A stretch of DNA of 64,000 nucleotides from Pedobacter roseus (GCF_014395225.1 NZ_CP060723.1:1860001-1924000), one strand, 5' to 3'; counted from the first letter of the stretch, positions 1 to 13,053 are shown. A program made the numbers and translations. The notes: a model not told the origin generated them from the sequence alone.

Positions 1-2287
1 CTTATCTGAAGCTTATAAATGGTTATGGTCCTACAGAAAATACAACTTTTTCGTTGACCTATGAGATATCCGGTAATGTTTCATCGATTCCTATCGGGCG
101 TCCTATTTCAAACAGCCGTGTTTATATACTTGACGTTTCGGGCCATCTTTGCGGTATCGGCATTCCGGGTGAGATCTGTGTTTCCGGTGCGGGGCTAGCG
201 CGGGGCTACCTTAACCGTCCCGAGCTGACTGCGGAGCGTTTTGTTCCGAACCCTTATCTGGCTGGGGAGCTGATGTACCTTACGGGTGACATCGGGCGCT
301 GGCTGCCTGACGGTAACATTGAGTTCCTTGGGCGTGCTGATGACCAGGTGAAGGTCCGTGGTTACCGGATCGAGCTTGGTGAGATCGAGAGTGTTCTCCA
401 GGGTCATGCGGATGTTGATTCGTGTGTTGTGGTTGCACGTGAGAACAGTTCGGGGGATAAGGACCTTATCGCTTATGTGGTGGGTTCGGAAGGCCTTGAC
501 GTATCGGTCCTGCGGGGCTACCTTGGGGCATCCTTCCCCAGTACATGGTTCCCGGCCATTATGTGGGGCTTGCCTCTCTTCCGCTGACGCCAAACGGTAA
601 GGTGGACCGCCGTTCCCTTCCGGATCCAGAGGGGCTTGAGCTTGGCAGCGGGAGGGAGTATGTTGCTCCGCGCACAGAGACGGAGCGTGCACTGGTTTCT
701 GTTTATCAGGACGTGCTCAAAAAAGCAGGTATTGGCATACGCGAAGACTTTTTTGCTTTAGGAGGGGATTCGATAAAATCCATCCAGGTGGTTTCCCGAT
801 TGAAACAACAGGGTTATTCGCTGACGATCCAGGATGTTTTGCTCTATCCTGTCATAGAGGAACTATCTCTGTATGTTCGGTCTGTCAGCCGTTCTGTAGA
901 CCAGGGGGTTTTCCAGGGGGTTATTCCCTTGAGCCCTATCCAGCATTATTTCCTTGGAGGCAGCTCTGGGGATAAGCACCATTATAACCAGTCTGTTCTT
1001 TTGAGCAGCAGTGAGCCTATTTCGCCCGAAGGTCTCCGCGCATGCCTTGGGCACCTTGTTCTTCACCATGACAGCCTCCGTATGGTATACTTTCAGGATG
1101 AGCATGGCTGGGTTCAGGAGAATCTTGGCAGTGAGCAGGGCTTTTCATTGGATATACTGCCATATGAGCCCGGGGCATCCTTTGTTTCAGCCTGTGAGTC
1201 TGTTCAGTCTGGTATAGATCTTGGTACGGGACCTCTACTGAAAGCCTGTCTTTTTCAGGGCGACGGTTCCGATCGCCTTCTTCTGGTGGTACATCACCTG
1301 GTTGTGGACGGTGTTTCCTGGCGTATTCTCTTTGAGGATCTTTCGGTTCTTTATAGCCAGTACAGCTCGGGCAATGCGTTGGTCCTTCCAGCTAAAACTG
1401 ATTCCTTTGGTTATTGGCAATCGGTCCAGATGGATTATTCTCTCAGTCCGCGCTTGTCCGGGGAGTCTGCCTACTGGTCTTCGTTAGAGGATGCCGGTGC
1501 GGATCTGCTTCCAATGGACAAGCCCGGGGGCAGCAATCTTGTTTCCGATGGGGCTTCCTGCTCCTTTACCCTTGGTTTGGAGGAGACTTCGCGCCTGCTT
1601 ACGGAGTGTTATAGTTCATACCGTACCGATATAAATGATATTTTGCTCACTGCGCTGAGCCTTGGGCTGACAGATGTTTTTGGACTTGACCGTGTTATGG
1701 TTAAGCTTGAGGGTCATGGCCGTGAAGATATAGGGGGGGATACGGATATTAGCCGCACGGTGGGCTGGTTTACCACGATGTACCCTGTTGTTTTCGATAT
1801 GGGTTACCGTACAGATACAGTCCGTCAGCTTATCGAGGTGAAGGAGAGCCTTCACCGGGTTCCCAATAAGGGCATCGGTTACGGCATCCTCCGTTATCTG
1901 TGCGGATGTGACTACCGTCTATCTCCCGGGATAAGCTTCAATTACCTTGGGGACTTTGGCTCTGGGCTGGACAATGGGCAGGGCAGTTCTCTTTTCCGTT
2001 TTTCCGGGGATTACCATGGCAGCCCTGTTTCCGGTCACCGGGAACGGGATTCTGTACTTTCTGTTTCTGGTCTTATGGTGGATGGCCGTATGAACCTTTC
2101 GATTAATTACAGTAGGGAGCAGTTCCATGAGGAAACAATTCAGGGGCTCCTCTCTGCCTACCGGTCACGTCTGAACAGCCTTATCGGGATCTTATCATCT
2201 GAAACCGGCCATCATCCGACCCCTGTGGACCTTACCTTTAAGGGGCTGAGTGTAGAACAATTAAACCTTTTAAACAAAAAATTATGA
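1..2287 (+). CDS. Non-ribosomal peptide synthetase, 3' part (A-PCP-E), interrupted by an apparent 1-base deletion
   Basis: The frame is open to the left window edge (from base 3). It begins inside an adenylation domain at the A5 motif (NGYGPTEN) and runs through A7-A10, with the A10 lysine in NGKVDRR. A carrier domain follows (FALGGDSIKS, about 745-780), then an epimerization domain (about 890-2210) with the E-type active site HHLVVDGVSWRIL. The visible part of the A-domain code (G, T, F after the A5 motif) fits Val-type codes such as DAFWIGGTFK, but most of the code is off-window. The frame breaks at the G4 run 525-528; the same repeat has G5 at 9465 and 12648, where the frame stays open. 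One added base gives a 761-residue fragment. The gene ends in a short tail and overlaps the next synthetase by ATGA. There is no thioesterase domain, so the chain passes to the next protein. As an E-terminated protein it should hand over a D-residue. Confidence 0.93.
82..2244 (+). repeat. Long NRPS repeat, copy 1 (A C-subdomain, PCP, E)
   Basis: By eye this is near-identical to 4550-6711. It covers the A-domain C-terminal subdomain, the carrier domain and the whole epimerization domain. Differences seen are one base in the G-run near 1733-1739 (G7 here, G6 in copy 2) and isolated substitutions. It ends where the E-C linkers diverge. Confidence 0.9.
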
Positions 2288-5200
2288 TAGAAGACGTATA
2301 TCCTTTGAGCCCCCTTCAACAGGGGCTATATTATCACTGGGCCTCTTCGCCTACTTCTGAGGTTTATTTTGAACAGATGAGCTATCGGGTTGAAGGGCTT
2401 CTTGATGTGGATAAGATCGAATCTAGCTATCGTTCCCTTGTATCCCGTCATGCTGTTCTTCGTACTTTCTTTACGCAGGATTATGGAGACCGCCTGCTTC
2501 AGGTTGTGGCCAGGTCGTTTTCGGGGGGATTCAGTTATATTGATGCTTCCGGGGATCCCCATTTCTCTATTTCGGATTTCAAGGAGGGGGACCGTTCCCT
2601 TGGCTTTGACCTGCATCAGGGCTCACAGATGCGCCTGAGTGTTGTTTTTCTTGGGGATGGCCGGTATGAGTTTGTCTGGAGTTTTCACCATATATTGATG
2701 GACGGGTGGTGCGTGGGCATACTGGTCAAGGAATTTTTTGAATTCTACCGAAATCTCAGTACTGGTCAGTCATTGCAGTTAAATCGTATAGAACCTTATT
2801 CTAGCTATATAAAATGGCTTGAAGAAATCGATAGAGCCAAAAGCTTTACCTATTGGGGAAAGTACTTATCAGAATTCAAATCACTTGCTTCTTTACCGAA
2901 GTTTTCAACAGGATTGAAGCCGGGTAGATTCCGAGAGCAGGTTCTTACAATTGATGGGGACATCCGTTCCAGCCTCCGCTCGCTGTGCATCGAGCTGGGG
3001 GTAACCGAGAATACTTTTGTTCAGGCAGCCTGGGGTCTTCTGCTGGGCCGCTATAACAATACTGATGATGTTGTTTTCGGTTCGGTCGTATCGGGCCGTC
3101 CGGCAGATATAGAGGGGATTGAGGATATGGTTGGGCTATTTATAAACACCATCCCGGTAAGGGTCCGTGCCCGTGGCGGGATGTGTTTCCGGGATCTGCT
3201 GAAAGAGGTTCAGCAGGAGGCGATTTCCGGGATGGAACACCATTATGTTCAACTGGCAGAAATCCAGTCTTTGTCTGGGGTTGGGGGAGCTCTTTTCGAC
3301 CATATACTGGTATTCGAAAACTACCCCGTACAGGAAATTATTTCCCAGGGACAAGAGACATCTAATGAAAAGATTTCGCTCCTTTCTTTCGAAATATTTG
3401 AACAGAGTAACTATAGCCTTACCGTTGTTATAATCCCCGGGGACAATCTGGTTGTCAAGCTGGCATATAACGACAGTATCTATGAAGACGCTATGATTGA
3501 ACGTCTCAAAGTACATCTGCTAACCTTAATAACTTCAGTCTTGTCCAGTCCGGATGCTCCCGTTGGGGATATTGATTACCTTGGTACTGTGGAGCGTTCG
3601 CTGTTATTGGGGGATTTCAATTCGACAGGTTCAGACTATCCGCGGGACCGCAGTATAGTTGATCTTTTCGAGGAGCAGGTTCTGCTCTGCCCCGAGCATA
3701 CAGCAGTAGTTTTTGGTTCAGCGCGTCTGAGCTACAGCGAACTGAACATGCTTTCCAACCGTCTTGCCCATTATCTCCGGGAGGTCCATGGCATCGGTGC
3801 GGGCGATCTTGTGGGGATCCTTCAGGACCGCAGTGATTTGCTGATCGTTTCTATTCTGGGTGTTCTTAAATCTGGAGGGGCCTATGTTCCCATCGACCCT
3901 GACTATCCCCGGGATCGGATTGATTACATGCTAAAGGACAGTGGATGCCGTGCTGTTCTGGATTCGGATGAGATCAGCCGTTTTGTTTCCTGTTCTGAAG
4001 ATTACCGTGCAGAGAACCCTGTAGGAATTTCTGGGGCTGATGACCTTGCGTATGTGATCTACACTTCGGGTTCGACGGGTATGGCCAAAGGCTGTTCAGT
4101 CACGATGTCGAGTCTTTTCAATTATGTTCATTGGAGTAACGGTTATTATTTCGAGGGCCTTGAGTCGGTGAATTTCGGTTTTTATACCTCTCTGTCCTTT
4201 GACCTTACCATAACGAGTATTTTTTGTTCTTTAACGCAGGGTGGGATATTAACTGTGTATGGTTCGTATGAAGAACTTACGGATATTTTTTCTTCTGTTT
4301 TTAGTGATGATAGTTTTGTAAACTGTATTAAGCTGACGCCTTCGCATATCCATGTATTAGCGCATCTCAGTCTCAGTTCATCAACTGTGTCCCGCGTAAT
4401 TATTGGAGGTGAGCAGGTATTATCCTTTCATATAAAAACACTGAAAGAACTTGGCGGTTCTTTGATGCGTATCTATAATGAATACGGTCCTACGGAGTCA
4501 ACCGTGGGTGTCATCGTGAATGAAGTGGAAAAGGTTGATCCAGATGTTTCATCGATTCCTATCGGGCGTCCTATTTCAAACAGCCGTGTTTATATACTTG
4601 ACGTTTCGGGCCATCTTTGCGGTATCGGCATTCCGGGTGAGATCTGTGTTTCCGGTGCGGGGCTAGCGCGGGGCTACCTTAACCGTCCCGAGCTGACTGC
4701 GGAGCGTTTTGTTCCGAACCCTTATCTGGCTGGGGAGCTGATGTACCTTACGGGTGACATCGGGCGCTGGCTGCCTGACGGTAACATTGAGTTCCTTGGG
4801 CGTGCTGATGACCAGGTGAAGGTCCGTGGTTACCGGATCGAGCTTGGTGAGATCGAGAGTGTTCTCCAGGGTCATGCGGATGTTGATTCGTGTGTTGTGG
4901 TTGCACGTGAGAACAGTTCGGGGGATAAGGACCTTATCGCTTATGTGGTGGGTTCGGAAGGCCTTGACGTATCGGTCCTGCGGGGCTACCTTGGGGCATC
5001 CTTCCCCAGTACATGGTTCCCGGCCATTATGTGGGTCTTGCCTCTCTTCCGCTGACGCCAAACGGTAAGGTGGACCGCCGTTCCCTTCCGGATCCAGAGG
5101 GGCTTGAGCTTGGCAGCGGGAGGGAGTATGTTGCTCCGCGCACAGAGACGGAGCGTGCACTGGTTTCTGTTTATCAGGACGTGCTCAAAAAAGCAGGTAT

Positions 5201-8200
5201 TGGCATACGCGAAGACTTTTTTGCTTTAGGAGGGGATTCGATAAAATCCATCCAGGTGGTTTCCCGATTGAAACAACAGGGTTATTCGCTGACGATCCAG
5301 GATGTTTTGCTCTATCCTGTCATAGAGGAACTATCTCTGTATGTTCGGTCTGTCAGCCGTTCTGTAGACCAGGGGGTTTTCCAGGGGGTTATTCCCTTGA
5401 GCCCTATCCAGCATTATTTCCTTGGAGGCAGCTCTGGGGATAAGCACCATTATAACCAGTCTGTTCTTTTGAGCAGCAGTGAGCCTATTTCGCCCGAAGG
5501 TCTCCGCGCATGCCTTGGGCACCTTGTTCTTCACCATGACAGCCTCCGTATGGTATACTTTCAGGATGAGCATGGCTGGGTTCAGGAGAATCTTGGCAGT
5601 GAGCAGGGCTTTTCATTGGATATACTGCCATATGAGCCCGGGGCATCCTTTGTTTCAGCCTGTGAGTCTGTTCAGTCTGGTATAGATCTTGGTACGGGAC
5701 CTCTACTGAAAGCCTGTCTTTTTCAGGGCGACGGTTCCGATCGCCTTCTTCTGGTGGTACATCACCTGGTTGTGGACGGTGTTTCCTGGCGTATTCTCTT
5801 TGAGGATCTTTCGGTTCTTTATAGCCAGTACAGCTCGGGCAATGCGTTGGTCCTTCCAGCTAAAACTGATTCCTTTGGTTATTGGCAATCGGTCCAGATG
5901 GATTATTCTCTCAGTCCGCGCTTGTCCGGGGAGTCTGCCTACTGGTCTTCGTTAGAGGATGCCGGTGCGGATCTGCTTCCAATGGACAAGCCCGGGGGCA
6001 GCAATCTTGTTTCCGATGGGGCTTCCTGCTCCTTTACCCTTGGTTTGGAGGAGACTTCGCGCCTGCTTACGGAGTGTTATAGTTCATACCGTACCGATAT
6101 AAATGATATTTTGCTCACTGCGCTGAGCCTTGGGCTGACAGATGTTTTTGGACTTGACCGTGTTATGGTTAAGCTTGAGGGTCATGGCCGTGAAGATATA
6201 GGGGGGATACGGATATTAGCCGCACGGTGGGCTGGTTTACCACGATGTACCCTGTTGTTTTCGATATGGGTTACCGTACAGATACAGTCCGTCAGCTTAT
6301 CGAGGTGAAGGAGAGCCTTCACCGGGTTCCCAATAAGGGCATCGGTTACGGCATCCTCCGTTATCTGTGCGGATGTGACTACCGTCTATCTCCCGGGATA
6401 AGCTTCAATTACCTTGGGGACTTTGGCTCTGGGCTGGACAATGGGCAGGGCAGTTCTCTTTTCCGTTTTTCCGGGGATTACCATGGCAGCCCTGTTTCCG
6501 GTCACCGGGAACGGGATTCTGTACTTTCTGTTTCTGGTCTTATGGTGGATGGCCGTATGAACCTTTCGATTAATTACAGTAGGGAGCAGTTCCATGAGGA
6601 AACAATTCAGGGGCTCCTCTCTGCCTACCGGTCACGTCTGAACAGCCTTATCGGGATCTTATCATCTGAAACCGGCCATCATCCGACCCCTGTGGACCTT
6701 ACCTTTAAGGGGCTTGAGATAGAGGATGTACTGAAGCTGGACAGTTCTGTCGGTCTGGAGGATGTGTATCCTTTGAGCCCCCTTCAACAGGGGCTATATT
6801 ATCACTGGGCCTCTTCGCCTACTTCTGAGGTTTATTTTGAACAGATGAGCTATCGGGTTGAAGGGCTTCTTGATGTGGATAAGATCGAATCTAGCTATCG
6901 TTCCCTTGTATCCCGTCATGCTGTTCTTCGTACTTTCTTTACGCAGGATTATGGAGACCGCCTGCTTCAGGTTGTGGCCAGGTCGTTTTCGGGGGATTCA
7001 GTTATATTGATGCTTCCGGGGATCCCCATTTCTCTATTTCGGATTTCAAGGAGGGGGACCGTTCCCTTGGCTTTGACCTGCATCAGGGCTCACAGATGCG
7101 CCTGAGTGTTGTTTTTCTTGGGGATGGCCGGTATGAGTTTGTCTGGAGCCACCACCACATATTGATGGACGGCTGGTGCGTGGGCATACTGATCAAGGAA
7201 TTTTTTGGATTTTATTATAATTCACTGGAAGGTATGCCTACCGAACTGGGGCGTCCCCACCTTTACTCAAGATATATAGAATGGCTAGGTGCTGTCGATG
7301 AGAAAAAGAGCCTGGGATACTGGACGGACTATCTGAATGGATATAATACCTTGTCGGTATTGCCCAAATCAAAGAAAGGTAATGGTGGTGCCAGAAAAGA
7401 GCAGGTTCTTACAATTGATGGGGACATCCGTTCCAGCCTCCGCTCGCTGTGCATCGAGCTGGGGGTAACCGAGAATACTTTTGTTCAGGCAGCCTGGGGT
7501 CTTCTGCTGGGCCGCTATAACAATACTGATGATGTTGTTTTCGGTTCGGTCGTATCGGGCCGTCCGGCAGATATAGAGGGGATTGAGGATATGGTTGGGC
7601 TATTTAGCAACACGATCCCGGTAAGGGTCCGTGCCCGTGGCGGGATGTGCTTCCGGGATCTGCTGAAAGAGGTTCAGCAGGAGGCGATTTCCGGGATGGA
7701 ACACCATTATGTTCAACTGGCAGAAATCCAGTCTTTGTCTGGGGTTGGGGGAGCTCTTTTCGACCATATACTGGTATTCGAAAACTACCCCGTACAGGAA
7801 ATTATTCCCGATAATAAATCAAAACAACCAAAACTTAAACTTCTGTCTTCAAAAACGATGGAGACAAGTAATTATGACTTTGCTCTCATAATCTTACCTA
7901 ATACAAATTTTAATATACAATTTCATTATGACCAGAATGTGTTTTCAGACGAGTCAGTTAGACAGTTATGCAGACATCTAAAAGCGATCATTCATAAATT
8001 AATCCTAAACTCTCATGCCGACATCAGTTGTTTTGATTTTGTAGACCTAGAAGAGCAACAAAAAATACTTTATTCATTCAATCATACGCCAAATTTATTT
8101 TCAGAAAAGAGGACCGTTATCGATATGTTTGAAGAACAAGTTAAAAATAGTCCCGATGGGTTATGCCTTGATTTTGAGGGCAATTCGTTAACATATAATG

Positions 8201-11200
8201 AGGTAAATATCAGAGCGAATCAGCTTGCTAATTATCTCCATATTAATTTCAATATTAGAAGAGGAGATCTTATAGGTATTCTCTTAGACCGGAGTGACTG
8301 GATGATAGTTTCAATTCTTGGAGTTCTCAAATCTGGTGCGGCTTATGTTCCCATAGATGTCGACTATCCTAATGATCGAATTAATTATATAATAAAGGAC
8401 AGTGGATGTAAGTTAATTTTAGATAATTCTCAAATTCTCAAATTTATTGAATGTCGGAAAGAACTAGATTGTCTGAATAATAAAAAGCGTTCGGGTTTGA
8501 ATGATTTGGCTTATGTTATTTATACCTCGGGTTCTACGGGTAATCCCAAAGGAGTGATGATTGAACACAGTAGTCTTTCCAATAGGATTATTTACTTTCA
8601 GGAGTATTATGAAATTACTACCCTTGATGTAATGTTCTTTTATCGATCCTTTAGTTTTGACGGATCTATTGAAGAATATTTACTGCCATTGATGATTGGT
8701 GCAAAATGCTACCTTGCTTCTTCAGATTTTAAGTTGAATTTATTGGATAATTTAGTTAATGCTATTGAGCTAAATAGTGTTACAAAAATAAATATGCCAC
8801 CTGCTTTACTGGGGGAAATAATTAACAGTGATCAGCCAGAAATAATTTCTAAACTTAAGTCGCTTAAGCACCTGGTTTCCGGTGGGGATAAAATTTCGTT
8901 AAAGACCGTTTCGGCAGTTTTATCTAAACTTTCATGTAAGCTATATAATAGTTACGGACCAACAGAAAATACTATTGATTCAACTAATTATTTAATAGAA
9001 AAGGTTGATCCAGATGTTTCATCGATTCCTATCGGGCGTCCTATTTCAAACAGCCGTGTTTATATACTTGACGTTTCGGGCCATCTTTGCGGTATCGGCA
9101 TTCCGGGTGAGATCTGTGTTTCCGGTGCGGGGCTAGCGCGGGGCTACCTTAACCGTCCCGAGCTGACTGCGGAGCGTTTTGTTCCGAACCCTTATCTGGC
9201 TGGGGAGCTGATGTACCTTACGGGTGACATCGGGCGCTGGCTGCCTGACGGTAACATTGAGTTCCTTGGGCGTGCTGATGACCAGGTGAAGGTCCGTGGT
9301 TACCGGATCGAGCTTGGGGAGATCGAGAGTGTTCTCCAGGGTCATGCGGATGTTGATTCGTGTGTTGTGGTTGCACGTGAGAACAGTTCGGGGGATAAGG
9401 ACCTTATCGCTTATGTGGTGGGTTCGGAAGGTCTTGACGTATCGGTCCTGCGGGGCTACCTTGGGGGCATCCTTCCCCAGTACATGGTTCCCGGCCATTA
9501 TGTGGGTCTTGCCTCTCTTCCGCTGACGCCAAACGGTAAGGTGGACCGCCGTTCCCTTCCGGATCCAGATGGGCTTGAGCTTGGCAGCGGGAGGGAGTAT
9601 GTTGCTCCGCGCACAGAGACGGAGCGTGCACTGGTTTCAATCTGGCAGGATGTACTTGGAAAGGAGGGGATTGGGGTAAAAGACAACTTCTTCGAGCTTG
9701 GGGGGCATAGTTTGAAAGTTATCCTTCTTAGCGGACAGATACACAAAAAAATGGACATACGGCTTGCCCTGAAAGATTTTTTTGAACATCCGCTGCTTGA
9801 AGAGCAGTCGATGCTAATTGAGCAGGCCCAAAAGGATTCTTTTTCTTTCATTTCCGCTGTTCCCGGATCTGGTTCTTATGCTTTGTCATCGTCCCAGCGC
9901 CGATTATGGATATTGAGCCAGTTTCCTGAGGCGAATGTGGCATACAATATGCCCGGTGTTTATGTTTTCAGCGGTTCGGTGAACGCGGATGGTCTTTTTC
10001 ACAGTTTTTCACAGCTGCAGGAGCGGCATGAGATCCTGCGTACGGTTTTCCGGGAGGATGGTGAGGGTGTTGTCCGTCAGGTTGTTCTTACTTCGTCTGA
10101 GAGCGGTTTCTTTCTTGAGCAGCGGGACCTTCAGGGAAAAGATGCTTCTTTTGTCGATTCGGTTGTTGAGTCCGATTTTGTTCGTCCCTTTGATCTTTCG
10201 TCAGGCCCTCTTTTCCGGGCTGGTCTTTACCGTGTATCGCAGGACCGCTGGGTCTTCACCTATGTGATGCACCATATCATAAGCGATGGCTGGAGCATGG
10301 GTATACTTATCCGTGAGCTTCTTTCTCTCTACAACAGTTATGTTCTTGGTGAAGAGAACGCTTTGTCTCCCTTGCGTATCCAGTACCGGGATTACGCCGC
10401 CTGGCAGCAGGCCGAGTTGTCGGGTTCCCGTTATGAGGAACACCGTTCCTACTGGCTGGACCATCTGTCGGGTAAGCTTCCAGTTCTTGAGCTCTTAGGC
10501 GGCCGAGCCCGCCCATCGGTAAAGACATACAATGGTGGTGTTGTACACCGTATGCTCGGCTCAGATCTGAGCAGTGGCCTGAGATCTTTGAGCCAGGAAC
10601 GGGGCGCTACGCTTTTCATGGGCCTACTGGCGTGCGTTAATGTTCTGCTATACCGCTACAGCGGCCAGAGCGATCTGATCATAGGTACGCCTATGGCCGG
10701 TCGTGAGCATTCTGACCTTGAGGACCAGATCGGTTTCTATGTGAATACGGTAGCACTACGGAGCCGTTTTTCGGGTTCGGATAGTTTTCTTGAACTGGTT
10801 GACCATGTCCGTGGGGTAAGCCTTGGGGCCTATGAGCACCAGGCCTATCCGTTCGATGAGCTGCTGGAAGAACTTCACCTGCAGCGTGACATGAGCAGGA
10901 GCCCCCTGTTCAATATACTGGTGGATTTTCATGACCTAAGAGAGCGGGGTTCAATAAAAGAATTGAGTTACAATAGTCTAAATGTCGAGCCATATAAAAA
11001 TATAGAGCGCGGTATCAGTAAGTATGATATAACTTTTTATTTTAGCTTATCTGTTCAAGGGCTTGGTTTATCCATTGAATACAACAGTGACATTTATGAT
11101 GAGCCGGCGATGTTGCGTATGTCTGGCCATTTTGAGCATCTCCTTTCCGGCCTGTTGTCCAGTCCGGATGCTCCCGTTGGGGATATTGATTACCTTGGTA

Positions 11201-13053
11201 CTGTGGAGCGTTCGCTGTTATTGGGGGATTTCAATTCGACAGGTTCAGACTATCCGCGGGACCGCAGTATAGTTGATCTTTTCGAGGAGCAGGTTCTGCT
11301 CTGCCCCGAGCATACAGCAGTAGTTTTTGGTTCAGTGCGTCTGAGCTACAGCGAACTGAACATGCTTTCCAACCGTCTTGCCCATTATCTCCGGGAGGTC
11401 CATGGCATCGGTGCGGGCGATCTTGTGGGGATCCTTCAGGACCGCAGTGATTTGCTGATCGTTTCTATTCTGGGTGTTCTTAAATCTGGAGGGGCCTATG
11501 TTCCCATCGACCCTGACTATCCCCGGGATCGGATTGATTACATGCTAAGGGACAGTGGATGCGGAATCCTTCTCACGCAGACCGAATATGTCTTTGGTCT
11601 GGAGTCTTTTCCGGGCGAACTTTTCGCTGTCGATATCCAGCTGTCAGGTCTGGATACCTCGGCAGAGAACCCTGTAGGAGTTTCTGGGGCTGATGACCTT
11701 GCGTATGTGATCTACACTTCGGGTTCGACGGGTATGGCCAAAGGCTGTTCAGTCACGATGTCGAGTCTTTTCAATTATGTTCATTGGAGTAACGGTTATT
11801 ATTTCGAGGGCCTTGAGTCGGTGAATTTCGGTTTTTATACCTCTCTGTCCTTTGACCTTACCATAACGAGTATTTTTTGTTCTTTAACGCAGGGTGGGAT
11901 ATTAACTGTGTATGGTTCGTATGAAGAACTTACGGATATTTTTTCTTCTGTTTTTAGTGATGATAGTTTTGTTAACTGTATTAAGCTGACGCCTTCGCAT
12001 ATCCATGTATTAGCGCATCTCAGTCTCAGTTCATCAACTGTGTCCCGCGTAATTATTGGCGGTGAGCAGGTATTATCCTTTCATATAAAAACACTGAAAG
12101 AACTTGGCGGTTCTTTGATGCGTATCTATAATGAATACGGTCCTACGGAGTCAACCGTGGGTGTCATCGTGAATGAAGTGGAAAAGGTTGATCCAGATGT
12201 TTCATCGATTCCTATCGGGCGTCCTATTTCAAACAGCCGTGTTTATATACTTGACGTTTCGGGCCATCTTTGCGGTATCGGCATTCCGGGTGAGATCTGT
12301 GTTTCCGGTGCGGGGCTAGCGCGGGGCTACCTTAACCGTCCCGAGCTGACTGCGGAGCGTTTTGTTCCGAACCCTTATCTGGCTGGGGAGCTGATGTACC
12401 TTACGGGTGACATCGGGCGCTGGCTGCCTGACGGTAACATTGAGTTCCTTGGGCGTGCTGATGACCAGGTGAAGGTCCGTGGTTACCGGATCGAGCTTGG
12501 TGAGATCGAGAGTGTTCTCCAGGGTCATGCGGATGTTGATTCGTGTGTTGTGGTTGCACGTGAGAACAGTTCGGGGGATAAGGACCTTATCGCTTATGTG
12601 GTGGGTTCGGAAGGCCTTGACGTATCGGTCCTGCGGGGCTACCTTGGGGGCATCCTTCCCCAGTACATGGTTCCCGGCCATTATGTGGGGCTTGCCTCTC
12701 TTCCGCTGACGCCAAACGGTAAGGTGGACCGCCGTTCCCTTCCGGATCCAGAGGGGCTTGAGCTTGGCAGCGGGAGGGAGTATGTTGCTCCGCGCACAGA
12801 GACGGAGCGTGCACTGGTTTCAATCTGGCAGGATGTACTTGGAAAGGAGGGGATTGGGGTAAAAGACAACTTCTTCGAGCTTGGGGGGGATTCTTTATCT
12901 ATGATTAAATTTATTGTTATTTTAAAAAATAAGATGAGCTATAAGCTGGAAGTAAAAGAATTACTTCTAAATTCAACAATATTCCAAATGTCTATACTAA
13001 TGGAAAACAGAAATGAGAATCAAAAGCAAAACAATACAGAACTATATAAATAA
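2284..13053 (+). CDS. Three-module NRPS, C-A-PCP-E / C-A-PCP / C-A-PCP (three apparent 1-base deletions)
   Basis: Open pieces 2284-5055, 5013-6308, 6227-7105 and 7096-13053 join into one 3590-residue protein if one G is restored in each of the runs 4993-4996, 6201-6206 and 6991-6995. Sister copies in this window have the longer run each time. Module 1: C (2290-3570, HHILMDGW), A (3620-5080), PCP (FALGGDSIKS near 5215), E (5390-6690). Module 2: C (6760-8040, HHILMDGW), A (8100-9580), PCP (FELGGHSLKV). Module 3: C (9860-11150, HHIISDGWS), A (11190-12760), PCP (FELGGDSLSM). I read the A codes as DLTKIGEVGK for modules 1 and 3 (close to Asn, DLTKLGEVGK) and DGENVGSIDK for module 2 (unassigned; E239 hints at a basic residue). 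The first two C domains follow E domains, so DCL type is expected; the third should be LCL. There is no C-terminal TE, so release or continuation lies elsewhere. Confidence 0.93.
2298..2680 (+). repeat. C-domain repeat, N-terminal half (copy 1; copy 2 at about 6767-7147)
   Basis: The first part of the C domain is shared almost base for base between modules 1 and 2. It runs from the YPLSPLQQG motif to just past the HHILMDGW motif and then diverges into an AT-richer module-specific stretch. Copy 2 has G5 at 6991-6995 where copy 1 has G6 at 2523-2528. Confidence 0.85.
2939..3342 (+). repeat. C-domain repeat, C-terminal half (copy 1; copy 2 at about 7402-7805)
   Basis: A second shared block of the module 1 and 2 C domains, separated from the first block by about 250 bases of unrelated, AT-richer sequence. 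It ends sharply where the module 2 sequence becomes AT-rich near 7805. Confidence 0.85.
4550..6711 (+). repeat. Long NRPS repeat, copy 2 (A C-subdomain, PCP, E)
   Basis: Second copy of 82-2244, about 4.47 kb downstream. Both copies carry the short G4 run that breaks the A domain (525-528 and 4993-4996). The A-domain part alone (to about 5165) recurs twice more, at about 9008-9640 and 12190-12822. Confidence 0.9.
9001..9640 (+). repeat. A-domain C-subdomain repeat, module 2 copy
   Basis: Third of four near-identical A-domain C-subdomain copies (about 82, 4550, 9008, 12190). The left junction is abrupt. AT-rich module-specific A-core sequence ends at about 9000, and the repeat begins with the bases encoding KVDPDVSSIPIG, as in modules 1 and 3. 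Confidence 0.88.
11158..12766 (+). repeat. Asn-type A-domain repeat, module 3 copy (module 1 copy about 3545-5120)
   Basis: The whole A domain of module 3 is near-identical to that of module 1, apart from a short divergent patch (about 11565-11670 versus 3947-4018) between A2 and A3. The specificity-determining core is identical, so both modules should select the same amino acid. Confidence 0.88.

Noticed and set aside
195-692. Long minus-strand ORFs repeated at 4663-5160, 9133-9498 and 12316-12681
   Set aside because: They recur only because the A-domain DNA on the plus strand is repeated; the proteins have no recognisable features and the plus-strand NRPS reading is certain.
525-6995. Real gene splitting or programmed frameshifting of the NRPS at G-runs
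   Set aside because: The shifts break domains in the middle, leave no restart signals, and sister copies have the longer run. An assembly error is simpler, though phase variation cannot be fully excluded.
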